Shown here in pieces: positions 12,601 through 22,945 of a stretch of DNA of 64,000 bases (positions are counted from its first letter, which is position 1; each line of letters begins with the position of its first letter). The notes under the pieces are model-generated. The model was not told where the DNA came from and made no database searches. It saw only the letters and a program-made list of their open reading frames with translations. Position numbers and translations under genes: made by a program. This DNA is from Neocallimastix lanati (nom. inval.) (taxonomy: Eukaryota; Neocallimastigomycota; Neocallimastigomycetes; Neocallimastigales; Neocallimastigaceae): assembly GCA_016946835.1 (NCBI GenBank), contig JACVTC010000046.1, positions 1-64,000 on the forward strand. Reading direction: 5' to 3'.

Positions 12601-14296
12601 TATTAAGTTTGAATGGAAAAAGGAACAAGAAGAAAGTTTTAAAATTCTTAAGGAAAGATTAATCAATGTCCCAATATTAAGATTTCCTAGATTTGATAGA
12701 GAATTTATTATAAGAACAGATGCTTCCTATGATGGAATAGGCGGTGTGCTTTTACAAAAGGATGATGAAACTGGAAAGGAACATCCGGTTCATTATATTA
12801 GTAGAAGTTTATCTAAATCGGAAAAGAATTATGGAATTACGGATCTAGAAGGTGCTGCTCTAATTTACTGTATTAATAAATTAAAATCTTATATTATGGG
12901 AAATCCTAAGCAAACTATAGTATATACAGATCATAGACCATTAATCGGATTACTTAAAAGTAAGGAACCACAAAATTCTCGTCATACTAGATGGTGTTTG
13001 ACTGTCAGTATGTTAGGAATTGATTTACGATATGAAACTGGAAAGAATAATGTTGTCGCAGATGCTTTATCAAGAATGAAAAATGAAAAAGAAAAAGTTG
13101 TCTTAACAACACAAATTATCAAGGAACAAGATGAAAACCTGCTTTCAAGAACCATTAAGGAATTTATTGAAGAAAAATTTACGACAATTGATGGTGTGGA
13201 CTACTTTGTTGATGGCAATAATTATAGAAGATTAGTTACAGATACAAAAGAAAAACTTCAATTAATTTTTCAAGCACACAGTATAGGACACGAAGGCTAT
13301 TACAAGACATACCAACGTTTGAAAAAGAGCTACTATTGGAACAATATGGTTAATGACATTAAGCGAATTATAGGTAAATGTGAAAAATGTCAATTAAATA
13401 AATCTCAACCATACCCTGAACCAACGGAAGATAAACCAACTGAAGTGGAAGGACCATTTACACACTTAGGATTGGACATTATAGGACCTCTAAGTAAAAC
13501 CAGAAATAATAATCAATATATAATCGTTGTGGTTGATTATTTTACTAAATGGGTTGAGGCAGAGCCCACTGAAAATGTTACTTCTCAGGATGTGATAAAA
13601 TTTTTAATTAATGTATTTGCTCGACACGGTGTACCTCAAATTATCACTACTGATAATGGAACACAATTTACATCAGATATGACAAAAATCTTCCTTGATT
13701 TATATGATGTATATGTTAAATTTATCACTCCATATCATCCTGAAAGCAATGGTTTAGTTGAGAATCGTAATAAAGAAATTGGAAAATTATTACGATTACT
13801 AGGACAACAACACAAAGAATGGGATGAAATTTTACCATCTGCACTTTGGGCTTTAAGAACTACTAAAAACTCAATCACCAACCATTCAAGTTTTGAATTA
13901 GTTTATGGAAGGGAGGACCAACAACCTTTTGACATTGCTGCCAGACCAACTAAGGGTATAAATAAGTCTTCTGACGAAATTCTACTGGAAAAATTTGTAT
14001 CACACTACTAATGGGTAATGGAGGCCGCATCTAATATCAAAAATGCTTCGAAGTATTGGGCTACTAGGAGAGAAGAAAAGACCAGTATGAATCAAGCTAA
14101 AAGAATAAAACCAGGTGATTTAGTACTAGTAAGAAACTTTAATCGAACTAAATTAGAACCTTACTTTGTTGGACCTATGAAAGTGGTAAAGAAACAATTC
14201 AATACAGTCACTTTAGCTGATCCTGCTACTAATATACAAATGAATCGTAATGTTCATTTGAAAAATATTGTCAAGTTTAACTCAGCTTCTACCTAG
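9630..14296 (+). pseudogene. Element B pol region, broken, with nested solo LTR
   Basis: Parts in order: a basic/acidic linker; protease with LIDSCSNLSII (DSC where most families have DSG or DTG, shared with element H); RT with FIDDILIYS; RNase H with RTDASYDGIGGVLLQ and YTDHRPL; integrase HHCC with HSIGHEGYYKTYQRLKKSYYW and CEKCQLN; DDE core with GLDIIGP, TTDNGTQFTS and NGLVENRNKEIG; and a C-terminal tail ending NVHLKNIVKFNS. It resembles element H over its length. A 704-bp solo LTR (10701-11404) interrupts it, and about three other breaks are present. Confidence 0.85.
10701..11404 (-). repeat. Solo LTR (element D-like family) nested in element B pol
   Basis: 704 bp with inverted ends TGTAAA...TTTACA, flanked by a perfect 5-bp target duplication ATTAT (10696-10700 and 11405-11409). 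On the - strand it carries TATAAATA and, downstream, CGATGTAATTGTTAT, the same predicted RNA start as in the element D LTR, although the rest has diverged. A solo LTR indicates recombination between the two LTRs of a former full element. Confidence 0.85.
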
Positions 14297-14320
14297 CTTG
14301 AGTCTTAGCGGGGGCATCTT

Positions 14321-15109
14321 AATACAGAATGAACAAATAATACTAATTGTGCTAGAATAATATAAATTATTCTAACCTTATAGATTATTCTATTCTATAT
14401 AATTGGAACTTTCCAATATTCCTCAAATATTACTAAATAGAAATCTTAAGTTAATAAATCACTAATTAACTTATAATTCCTTTTTGAATTATCGATCCGA
14501 TTCCATTATAATGTATTAAAAATCTTTAGCCAAGAATATTGTCCTTGCCCACTTAATATATTAATATTATATTTCTTTTGTATTATGTTATATTGAAAAT
14601 AATCAAATCTATTTAATTAGTTATTAAAATTTTCGTTATCAATTTAAATTTATTTTTAATTACTAAATTTAACTAAACCACAATAAAATATTCTGTATAA
14701 TCTCTTTATTTTTATTTTATATATATTAGTATTAAACTATTATTAAATAATTAATAATTCAATAATATATAACTACTATTTATAACAATAATATTATTAA
14801 CTAAAATAATAATTCAATTTCAATTTAAATGTTTTATTTATAAAAATAATTAGTAATTAGTTTATTAAAAAAATAGTTAGGCTTTACAAATTTTAATTTG
14901 ATAAAAAAATATAAATACATGTAATTTTAGTGAAATAAAATATAATCAATAACTTTCTTTTTATTAAATAAATAATTATATTATTATTTTTCTTTTATAA
15001 ATTTAAATAAATAAATATTGATTTTAAAACAAATTATTTTTTTTTTATTGTAATTTTATTATTTGTGTTAATTATTATTATATTCCTAAAACTATATGAA
15101 CCATACCAT
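14321..15109 (+). repeat. 3' LTR of element B
   Basis: 789 bp, AATACAG...ATACCAT, uninterrupted. It is preceded by the polypurine tract GCGGGGGCATCT, which is closely shared with element H (GGGGCATCT). Confidence 0.9.
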
Positions 15110-15125
15110 CTACGATTCGTTACAA

Positions 15126-15174
15126 TTATAAAATCTTTTACTATTTCTTAATATATATTATTATTATTTATCAT
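15126..15174 (+). repeat. Flanking duplication, right copy
   Basis: Second copy of the 47-bp sequence at 318-365. It is separated from the B 3' LTR by CTACGATTCGTTACA and followed by element C. Confidence 0.7.
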
Positions 15175-15191
15175 GAAGATTTCGTTACATG

Positions 15192-16100
15192 TGTAAAATA
15201 AAATAATAGCTTAGGTCGGCGAGGACAGACTATAATTTATTTTACACTATTTTATTATATCAACACTATAATTAATTATTAACTAAAACACTAAAACTAA
15301 AAAACTAATTTAATTTTTTGTTTTATAAAAAAATCCTTTTATTAATATTTCTTATTTGTTGAATTTAACTATTCTAAAATCAACAATCACTTAACTGGGT
15401 ACCGTAGGGTCCTTTACCGGAAAGCCTACTAGCAGTTAAGATTTTAAAATAAAATTTAAAATAAAATTTGTTTTATAAAAGATAACTATTCTAATAATAG
15501 TTATAATACTAATTAATAAAATATAAAATTTGTACTATCTATCTTATCTATAATATTTCCTATACTATTCTATTTTCTAACTAAACTATACTATTTTCTA
15601 TACTATTTTCCAACTATCGTTCAATAGTTGAAAATTAACTCTTTTATACTTTTTGAAAATTAAAATTTAAATTGAATAGATTGTAATAAACTAACTAAAA
15701 TATTATTATATATTTGTAATTACATTTAATAATAAATTACATGAATTTTTATGAGTTATTTTAATATAAAAACTATTTAAAACTATCTAATATTTCTAAA
15801 ATAAATAAACAAAACGGCAAGTTTTTGTAAACAAACGGAAAAGGCAATTTTTCTTTGATTATTTTAATTTAACTAATTTATGACTAATTATTTTTAATTT
15901 ACAAAGTTTCATGATTCAAAGTGAGTAATAATGATGTAAATTTTCCAAATAATTTAGTCATACATTTTTGAGAAAATTAATTAAATTAATAATTTGGAAT
16001 ACATTTAAATTTATATTAAAAATTTGGAAAACATTTTTATCCACAATAATTTACATTACATTACATTTAAATACGTATTCAAATTATTAAATATTTTACA
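15192..16100 (-). repeat. 3' LTR of element C
   Basis: 909 bp with near-perfect inverted ends TGTAAAATA...TATTTTACA. It contains the predicted promoter and RNA start (15605-15648). Confidence 0.88.
15605..15648 (-). promoter_or_regulatory. Element C promoter and predicted RNA start
   Basis: On the - strand TATAAAAG is followed about 31-33 nt later by AGTTGGAAAAT (+ strand 15605-15615), the exact 11-nt complement of the primer site at 20815-20825. Confidence 0.62.
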
Positions 16101-16133
16101 TGCCCCTCTGTTTAAGTCGAGCCCCTGAGCGAC

Positions 16134-19100
16134 TTATAATCTAGAAGGAACTCTATTTGTTTTATTGAACTCTTGAACTAATTGAGGATCAGTGATTTCA
16201 TCTTCAGACAACCAAGTACATTCAGTAGCTGGAAGTCCTTTCCATAACATAAAGTAAAAAGGTTTATTGTTAACAACTTTAGCGGCAACAATCTTCAAAG
16301 GTTCCTTTCCTTCAGTATCAGTAGCGATCGAAGTAATTCGAGTAATAGTACTTGCACTTGATTCATTAAATTCTCTTTCATTGTAAGGTTCTAGATTTGA
16401 AATATGGAAAACATTATGGCATTTAATAGTATCAAGTAATTCTAATTTATAAGAAACAGGACCTGTTTTTTCAATAATTTTAAAAGGACCTTTAGGAAGC
16501 AAATCTGGTCTTTTAAGCCATACTAAATTACTTACTTTGAGTTTAGAACCGATTAGTCTTAAACAATCAGCATATTTCTTATATCTTGCTTTAGCTTTAT
16601 CTAAGTTCTTCTTCAAAAATTTCATATTCTTTTGAATTTGATTAGCATGATTTGTAGCACTAGAATTTCTACTATCAGCAGGTATAACTGGGTTAAACTT
16701 AGGATTAAAACCAAAATTAGCAAAAAATGGGCTTTGATTAATTGATTGATGTAACGTGTTGTTATAAGCAAATTCAGCATAAGGTAAAATATCTATCCAA
16801 TTATTTTTTCTTTTATTGATATAACATCTTAAGAATTGTTCTAAGATTCCATTTACTCTTTCAGTTTGTCCATCGGTTTGGGGGTGATGTGCACTTGATA
16901 AGTTATGATTAATATCTAATAAACTACAAAGTCTTTGCCAGAATTCAGAGGTGAATTGAGATCCTCTATCGGAAGTAATATCTTCTGGTAATCCGTGTAG
17001 ACGAAAAACTTCTCTAAAAAATACATCAGCAGCGATTTGAGCAGTAGGTATACTTCTAAATGGAATAAAGTGAGCCATCTTTGTTAATCTATCAACTACG
17101 ACCATTATAACTGTTTTGTCTCTTGACTTAGGTAAATCAGTTATAAAATCCATTGAGACTGAGGACCATGGTCTTTTTGGAGTAGGAAGAGGTTGGAGTA
17201 ATCCATAAGGACGGTGGCGATCATCTTTTACTTGAGCACATGTTTTGCATGATGCGATATACTTAACAATATCGGAAGTCATCTTAAACCAAACAAAATT
17301 TCTACTTATAATTTCTTTGGTTTTGAGAATACCAAAATGACCTTGAACTGGATTATCATGATGAATAGCAATGATAATATTTCTCATCTTCTTTGGAACG
17401 AAAATTAAACCCTTATATAATAATAAACCTTCTTCGTCAATAGTAAAGTCTTTCATTTTATTTTTATATTTATTATTAGAAGTAGATTCTCCTTTTTTGA
17501 TCTTGATTAATTCTTGTATGACTTCATCATCTTTAATTTCTTTTATCAATTCATCTTTTAAGTTCCCTTGAATTGCAACTAAACATAAATCTTCTGTAGC
17601 TTCTTGTATTGTAAGACAAGCTGAAGTTTCTTTTTCATCATCTATTTCTTGATTTTCATAATCTGGTCTTCTCGAAAAAGCATCTGGTTTTCCACCTTCT
17701 TTTCCTGGTCTATATTGTATTTTGTAATCAAATCGAGATAAGAATAAGTTCCATCTTATTTGACGTTGAGATAACAACTCAGGTTTACGTGGAAAAGTTA
17801 AATTTTTATGATCGGTATAAATTGTAAATTTATGCTTAGCCCCTTCTAAGTAATATCTCCATTCTTGTAACGCACACTTGACAGCTAATAATTCCTTGTC
17901 ATATATTGGATAATTCTTTTCAGATTTTGTTAAACCTCTTGAATAATAACAAATTGGATGTAATGCGTTTGTATATTTTTGTCTTTGAGATAACACAGCA
18001 CCGATTGCAAAATTACTTGCATCTGTCTCTACTATAAACGGTAATTCTGGATCTGCATGAACAAGTATTGGTTCTTTTGTAAAGAGTTTCTTTAAAGTTT
18101 CGAATGCGACAGAACATTCTTCAGTCCATTCATATTTAACATCTTTTCTTGTTAAGTTGTGTAACGGCTTAGCAATTTTAGCAAAGTTTGGGATGAATCT
18201 TCGGTAGTAGTTGCATAAACCTATAAATGATTGTACTTCTTTGACTGTAGTTGGTATTGACCATTCTAAGATAGACTTAACTTTATCCGGGTCCATGGAA
18301 ATTCCTTGATTGGATATTATGTGCCCCAAGAATGTTGTTTTCTGGACTTCAAATTCACACTTACTTAATTTTGCATAAAGACCACTTTCTTGTAATTTCT
18401 TAAGTATTTTCTTAACATGTGTACGGTGTTCTTCTAATGTCTCAGAATAAATAAGTATATCATCGATATAGGCAAAAGCAAATTCATCTAAGTATTCTCC
18501 TAAAACGTCATTAATAAAGTGTTGGAAAGTTGCTGGAGCATTCTTCAAACCAAATGGCATAACAAGATATTCGAAATGACCATATCTTGTTCGAAATGCT
18601 GTTTTATATTCATCACCTTCACGTATTCTTACCAGGTTATAAGCTGATTTTAAATCTAACTTAGTAAAATACTTAGCTTCTCTCAATCTGTCAAAAAGCT
18701 CGGTGATTAAAGGGAGTGGATAGGAGTCCCTTATAGTATTTTCATTAAGTCTTCGATAATCGACACAAAGTCTTAAACTTCCATCCTTTTTTCTAACGAA
18801 TAAAATTGGAGCACCAGCAGGAGATGTTGAAGGTCTAATGAAGCCTTTTTCTAAATTTTCTTTGATATATTCTTTTAAAGCTTCACGTTCTTCTTCCGTT
18901 AATGGATATAATGGTCCATAAAATAAGTCTACATCATCCTTTAATCTAATTTTACAGTCGTATGGACGATGTGGTGGTAATTCGTTACACTCTTGTTCAT
19001 CAAACACATTTTTAAATTTCTCATATTGTTTTGGTATTCTTTCCAAACTTTTATTTTCTTTAACACTTTCATTATTATAATCACATTTAATAACACTTTT

Positions 19101-20729
19101 ATCTTTATTTTCATTTTTTAAAACATAACAGAAAGCATAATTTTCAAATTTTCCTTTATTTAATTCTTTTCTTTTAATACATTTTTCTTTTTTAACTAAG
19201 GCTTTTTTCATAATAGCCTTTATATTACGTGATTTTTTACTACATAATTTATTTTTATTATCGACTAATTTTTTAACATCATTATTATCTAAACTATCTA
19301 ATACATTATTATAATTATTAATAATTTCTCTAGCTAATTGTATCTTACTTCGGCGGATTTCATCTTTTTTCTTCTTTTCTTCAGTTGTTCTTCTCATAAT
19401 ATCTTCAGCGGTGGCACAACAATTTCTCTTGCAGTATTGGGAACTGAATCTGATATTACCTTTATCAAATTCAATTGTTGGGCAATGCTTCTTCAACCAT
19501 GGATTTCCTAAAATAACCGAAATTCCTTTTGGTAAACTATAAATGTAAAATTGAATGGTTTCGATATGTTGACCCATGACCATAGTTAATGGAATGGTTT
19601 CATAACGAATTGTTCCATTTCCGTTAAATCCGATAACGTTTTTCTCATGGCGGATTCGTTGTACTGGGATCTGGTATTTATCGGCGGTAGCTCTATCCAT
19701 AATATTAAGATCTGAGCCAGTATCTAGAATTGCGGACATAATAAAACCATTTTTGTACTTAAAAACAACATTGTAAGTGTGAGCTAAACTTTTCTCGCTC
19801 AATTTAATCTGTAAGATCTTTTCTCTTCTTCTAATTTTGTCCTGTTGCTTAGGACAGTTTTCCTTTAAGTGGCTTGTGCTCTTACATATAAAACACTTCT
19901 TCGGTTTGTTTGACCTCTTTGGTGGAGAATCCCTGTAATTTTGGCTACTTCGGTAATTATTTTGGTAACGACTTGATCCTAAATCCCTACGAAAAGGTCT
20001 AATTCTTCTTTGATCTATATCCATTGGGTCATTTCCGTTAACACGACGATCTTCTTCAGCATTAGCAGCTACAACATTAATTAGTTCATTAATTCTTCTA
20101 ATTCTAGGATAAATTAGTTTGGTTCTTTCTTTTTCTCTTGTTGGTAAACCCTCAATGAAAAAATGGATTTTAGCTTCGTCATTAAATGATGAATCTCTGG
20201 CTATTTTCTCGAACTGATTGCAGTATTCGGCTATTGTTCTAAATTGCTGGCTACGTATCTTGGTAAGTCGACTGTTCGCGACATCTGAACTCGCACAGGA
20301 TTTGTAACGTTGTTGCAAAGCGTCAATAAAATTCTCGTAATTTTCCAATAGTGGACTTTCTTCTTTAACTAGATCAGCAAACCATTCAGCAGCGTTTCCC
20401 TCCAAATAACTACTTATAATATCAATCTTGAATTCGTCATCAGCAGCAGCTTCTTCGTCTAAATTGTACTTAAAATATCGGTTGATTTGACCAAGGAAGG
20501 CTGATAGTTCGTTTCTTCTTCCGGAGAATGCTTTTGGTTTCGGAATGAGGCGTGCCCTGGTATTGACGTTATTACCAACCTCATTTTCTATTTCTATGGA
20601 GCTGGCTTCAGAGGCTGCGTCAAAGTCTCCCCTAGCTCCTGGATGTTGATTGTTGATATTTATGTAATTCATCTTATTATTATTATTTATTAAACTATAA
20701 ATTAAACTATAAAGTATTACTAAATCCAC
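16134..20729 (-). CDS. Element C gag-pol polyprotein with C-terminal chromodomain
   Basis: A single open frame of 1531 residues. Gag lies in residues 30-230, with a CCHC knuckle (CFICKSTSHLKENCPK) near 285. Retropepsin has LDTGSDLNIMD near 342. RT begins at LPPHRPYDCKI near 585 and has YIDDILIYS near 755. RNase H has VETDASNFAIGAVLS and YTDHKNL. Integrase has an HHCC module (HHDNPVQGHFG ... CKTCAQ) and a DDE core (SMDFI, TSDRGSQFTS, TERVNGILEQ). The chromodomain is at the C-terminus (FYFMLWKGLPATECTWLSED). Fusion of gag and pol in one frame is the Tf1/chromovirus pattern. The closest relative here is element D. Confidence 0.93.
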   Translation of the reverse strand: MDLVILYSLIYSLINNNNKMNYININNQHPGARGDFDAASEASSIEIENEVGNNVNTRARLIPKPKAFSGRRNELSAFLGQINRYFKYNLDEEAAADDEFKIDIISSYLEGNAAEWFADLVKEESPLLENYENFIDALQQRYKSCASSDVANSRLTKIRSQQFRTIAEYCNQFEKIARDSSFNDEAKIHFFIEGLPTREKERTKLIYPRIRRINELINVVAANAEEDRRVNGNDPMDIDQRRIRPFRRDLGSSRYQNNYRSSQNYRDSPPKRSNKPKKCFICKSTSHLKENCPKQQDKIRRREKILQIKLSEKSLAHTYNVVFKYKNGFIMSAILDTGSDLNIMDRATADKYQIPVQRIRHEKNVIGFNGNGTIRYETIPLTMVMGQHIETIQFYIYSLPKGISVILGNPWLKKHCPTIEFDKGNIRFSSQYCKRNCCATAEDIMRRTTEEKKKKDEIRRSKIQLAREIINNYNNVLDSLDNNDVKKLVDNKNKLCSKKSRNIKAIMKKALVKKEKCIKRKELNKGKFENYAFCYVLKNENKDKSVIKCDYNNESVKENKSLERIPKQYEKFKNVFDEQECNELPPHRPYDCKIRLKDDVDLFYGPLYPLTEEEREALKEYIKENLEKGFIRPSTSPAGAPILFVRKKDGSLRLCVDYRRLNENTIRDSYPLPLITELFDRLREAKYFTKLDLKSAYNLVRIREGDEYKTAFRTRYGHFEYLVMPFGLKNAPATFQHFINDVLGEYLDEFAFAYIDDILIYSETLEEHRTHVKKILKKLQESGLYAKLSKCEFEVQKTTFLGHIISNQGISMDPDKVKSILEWSIPTTVKEVQSFIGLCNYYRRFIPNFAKIAKPLHNLTRKDVKYEWTEECSVAFETLKKLFTKEPILVHADPELPFIVETDASNFAIGAVLSQRQKYTNALHPICYYSRGLTKSEKNYPIYDKELLAVKCALQEWRYYLEGAKHKFTIYTDHKNLTFPRKPELLSQRQIRWNLFLSRFDYKIQYRPGKEGGKPDAFSRRPDYENQEIDDEKETSACLTIQEATEDLCLVAIQGNLKDELIKEIKDDEVIQELIKIKKGESTSNNKYKNKMKDFTIDEEGLLLYKGLIFVPKKMRNIIIAIHHDNPVQGHFGILKTKEIISRNFVWFKMTSDIVKYIASCKTCAQVKDDRHRPYGLLQPLPTPKRPWSSVSMDFITDLPKSRDKTVIMVVVDRLTKMAHFIPFRSIPTAQIAADVFFREVFRLHGLPEDITSDRGSQFTSEFWQRLCSLLDINHNLSSAHHPQTDGQTERVNGILEQFLRCYINKRKNNWIDILPYAEFAYNNTLHQSINQSPFFANFGFNPKFNPVIPADSRNSSATNHANQIQKNMKFLKKNLDKAKARYKKYADCLRLIGSKLKVSNLVWLKRPDLLPKGPFKIIEKTGPVSYKLELLDTIKCHNVFHISNLEPYNEREFNESSASTITRITSIATDTEGKEPLKIVAAKVVNNKPFYFMLWKGLPATECTWLSEDEITDPQLVQEFNKTNRVPSRL

Positions 20730-20814
20730 TTTTTAATTATTATTTCAAAAAAAAAAAATTTTTTATACTATTACTAGTCTATCCTACACAAAGGTAAACT
20801 ATACTAATCTAACG

Positions 20815-20825
20815 AGTTGGAAAAT
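20815..20825 (-). promoter_or_regulatory. Element C self-priming primer-binding site
   Basis: On the - strand ATTTTCCAACT directly abuts the 5' LTR end (TATTTTACA). It is the exact complement of the predicted RNA 5' end in the 3' LTR (15605-15615). Confidence 0.7.
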
Positions 20826-21218
20826 TGTAAAATAAAATAATAGCTTAGGTCGGCGAGGACAGACTATAATTTATTTTACACTATTTTATTATATCAACAC
20901 TATAATTAATTATTAACTAAAACACTAAAACTAAAAAACTAATTTAATTTTTTGTTTTATGAAAAAATCCTTTTATTAATATTTCTTATTTGTTGAATTT
21001 AACTATTCTAAAATCAACAATCACTTAACTGGGTACCGTAGGGTCCTTTACCGGAAAGCCTACTAGCAGTTAAGATTTTAAAATAAAATTTAAAATAAAA
21101 TTTGTTTTATAAAAGATAACTATTCTAATAATAGTTATAATACTAATTAATAAAATATAAAATTTGTACTATCTATCTTATCTATAATATTTCCTATACT
21201 ATTCTATTTTATAACTAA
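20826..21218 (-). repeat. 5' LTR of element C, incomplete
   Basis: Matches the left part of 15192-16100 with almost no differences, then gives way to unrelated A+T-rich sequence that begins ATGTAACGAAAC. Confidence 0.85.
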
Positions 21219-21734
21219 ATGTAACGAAACTCATATGTAAGAATCTATAATTATTTTTAACAAAATAATTATATTTTCTTAGTTAGGTTATAATTAATAT
21301 AACTTTTATTTAACTCATATTTCATTTATACAATTAATTATAATTAATAATTTATTTAATTATATATTAAAATTTTATTTAGTTTAATATTAAAAATTTA
21401 TTTAATTAAATAATTTTTATACTTTTAAAATAATATTAAATTTATTTAATTATTCACTTAATTATTAAATTTATTAGTTTTAGTTTTCTCTCACTTATTA
21501 AATCATAAACTAAAACACTATTCTGTATTTTATCATGTATTCTGTATTCTATCATGTATTCTGTATTGTATTAATCATGTATTTTATTATTAATGTATTG
21601 TTTTATATTTTTTATGTAAAGTTCTATAAAATAGAACTAAATAGATTAAATTTTAAATTTTATGATCGAAATAATTTTCATTATTTTATTCTTTTATTTT
21701 CGATTATTATATTAGATTAAGTAATCGGTTAATT
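21219..21734. other. A+T-rich interval, no gene
   Basis: I see no domain, repeat family or RNA here. A short frame near 21535 is a product of TTCTGTATT repeats and not a credible gene. Confidence 0.5.
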
Positions 21735-22108
21735 AAGGTTTTTCCAATTACTTCTTAAAAGTAATCGGTTTTACTTAATTAACGCGATTATCGATTTGGA
21801 TAGAATATCGATCAAAAAACTTATCTAGGTTTTTCTTCTAGTCTTTTCCTAGATAAGAGATTTGTTAAGATTAGAACCCCTTTTGATTTTAACCTTATTT
21901 TGACAAAAAAGTATAAATAAGGCTCTTGAGTTCTCTTTGAGAAATCAAGAGTTATTATTATAACAATTATAATATAATAATAATAACAATAAGTTTTAAC
22001 ATTTAAAATTTTTAATAAATAATAAAACAAATTATTTTAATAAAACAAATTTTATAATTAAAATTTTTCCTTATCAATTTTAGTGTTTCGTCTATTATAA
22101 TTCGTTAT
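21735..22108 (+). repeat. Old LTR (family F1)
   Basis: An LTR-like core: TATAAATA (21912-21919), then a 5'-leader hairpin CTCTTGA/TCAAGAG, then a predicted RNA start GAGTTATTATT. A near-complementary AATAAACTC follows at 22109-22117. A diverged copy lies on the - strand at 44394-44790 with the same TATA, hairpin and near-complement. The outer boundary is approximate. Confidence 0.55.
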
Positions 22109-22258
22109 AATAAACTCGATAATTAGAAAGAACCATAGGTAAGTATGATTCTTTTCTAAACCTTTAATATTAGCAGTTAGAGCTAATATTAATGATTAAT
22201 AATTTAATTATAATTTTTTAATTAAATTATTACATCATAACTAGTAAATTAGTAACTA

Positions 22259-22313
22259 TGGTTCAATGGTAAGTTACCATAACCATCGGGCTGAACCCTT
22301 AGGGTTAGACACC
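22259..22313 (+). promoter_or_regulatory. tRNA-like A box and B box inside the F-family LTR
   Basis: TGGTTCAATGG (22259-22269) fits the Pol III A-box consensus TRGYNNARNGG, and GGTTAGACACC (22303-22313) is one base off the B-box GGTTCGANNCC. Their starts are 44 bp apart, the spacing in a tRNA gene. The related LTR at the right edge keeps both boxes at 43 bp. Anticodon and acceptor stems are not convincing. Confidence 0.45.
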
Positions 22314-22588
22314 CACTCTTTCCAAATTTTAATAACTTTTTATTTATTATAACTAGAATATTAAAGAAATTACTAGTGTTTATCGGTTAAACAATTGAAC
22401 CGATAAAACTAGAAAAATCTATTTTATTAATATTTTTTATCATTTTTTATCTAAGATTCATTTTCTAGAAAGAAAACTTGTTTTCTTTAATTTTCTTTAA
22501 TTTTCTTTAATTTTCTTTAATTTTCTTTTATTTCTAATAATTACTAATAACAACTGATAACTTAAAATAATTAATTTTCCTGAAAAAC

Positions 22589-22640
22589 TATAAATAGATG
22601 TAAAATTTCATAATAAAATATTTTTACTTGTGCTTTTATT
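22589..22640 (+). promoter_or_regulatory. Element F promoter and predicted RNA start
   Basis: TATAAATA (22589-22596) lies 41 bp before GTGCTTTTATT (22630-22640), the exact complement of the primer site. Confidence 0.62.
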
Positions 22641-22816
22641 AATTAATTTTAAAGTAATTTAAAATATTACAATGATTAATTAATAAAATAATAATTTACA
22701 TTTTTACTAATAAAAAAAACTTATTTTAATAAAACATATTTTGAATTACTTTAGTGTCGAGAACCTTTTGTGTAAAAAACCTTATAACAATCTTAAGTAA
22801 CATTAAGATTTGTTAC

Positions 22817-22827
22817 AATAAAAGCAC
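22817..22827 (+). promoter_or_regulatory. Element F self-priming primer-binding site
   Basis: AATAAAAGCAC at the LTR end is exactly complementary to 22630-22640. No tRNA-type TGG site is present. Confidence 0.65.
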
Positions 22828-22860
22828 CCTTTGACAAAAAACACGAAACCTTCTCGAGAC

Positions 22861-22945
22861 AAATCTACTCTTTTGGAATCTACTCTTTTAAGAATCTACT
22901 TTTTTGGAATCTACTCTTTTGGAATCTACTCTTTTAAAACTTTAA
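22861..22945 (+). repeat. Tandem repeat of about 15 bp in the element F leader
   Basis: Five to six copies of TCTACTCTTTTGGAA and variants. An open frame across it is low-complexity and not a credible gene. Confidence 0.7.

Larger units (their letters stand above)
370..15109 (+). mobile_element. Element B: Ty3/gypsy LTR retrotransposon, broken, with nested insertions
   Basis: Order on the + strand is 5' LTR (split by element A), tRNA-type primer site, structured leader (beta), gag with a CCHC knuckle, aspartic protease, reverse transcriptase, RNase H, integrase, polypurine tract and 3' LTR. The LTRs are about 790 bp and differ by about six bases by eye, so the copy is young. It is broken: about five breaks plus two nested insertions (element A and a solo LTR). 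Its proteins, primer site, leader and polypurine tract closely resemble those of element H. No chromodomain is seen after integrase. Confidence 0.88.
15192..21218 (-). mobile_element. Element C: Ty3/gypsy chromovirus with one incomplete LTR
   Basis: Order on the - strand: incomplete 5' LTR (right end), self-complementary primer site, one open gag-pol frame, polypurine tract (AACAGAGGGGCA) and a full 909-bp 3' LTR (left end). The shared parts of the LTRs look almost identical, so it is young. The coding region looks whole; one break is counted, at element level, because the right LTR is only partly present. Left-flank CATGAAGATTTCGTTACATG also occurs in the copia relic near 42400. Confidence 0.88.
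22205..22817 (+). repeat. 5' LTR of element F (family F2)
   Basis: The right end (GATTTGTTACA) is fixed by the adjoining primer site; the left end is approximate. It is homologous to the LTR at the window's right edge (63531-64000), sharing CTAGTAAA, GTTCAATGG, the TATA box and CGTGCTTTTATT-like RNA start. It contains five (TTTTCTTTAA) repeats at about 22483-22530. Confidence 0.6.
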
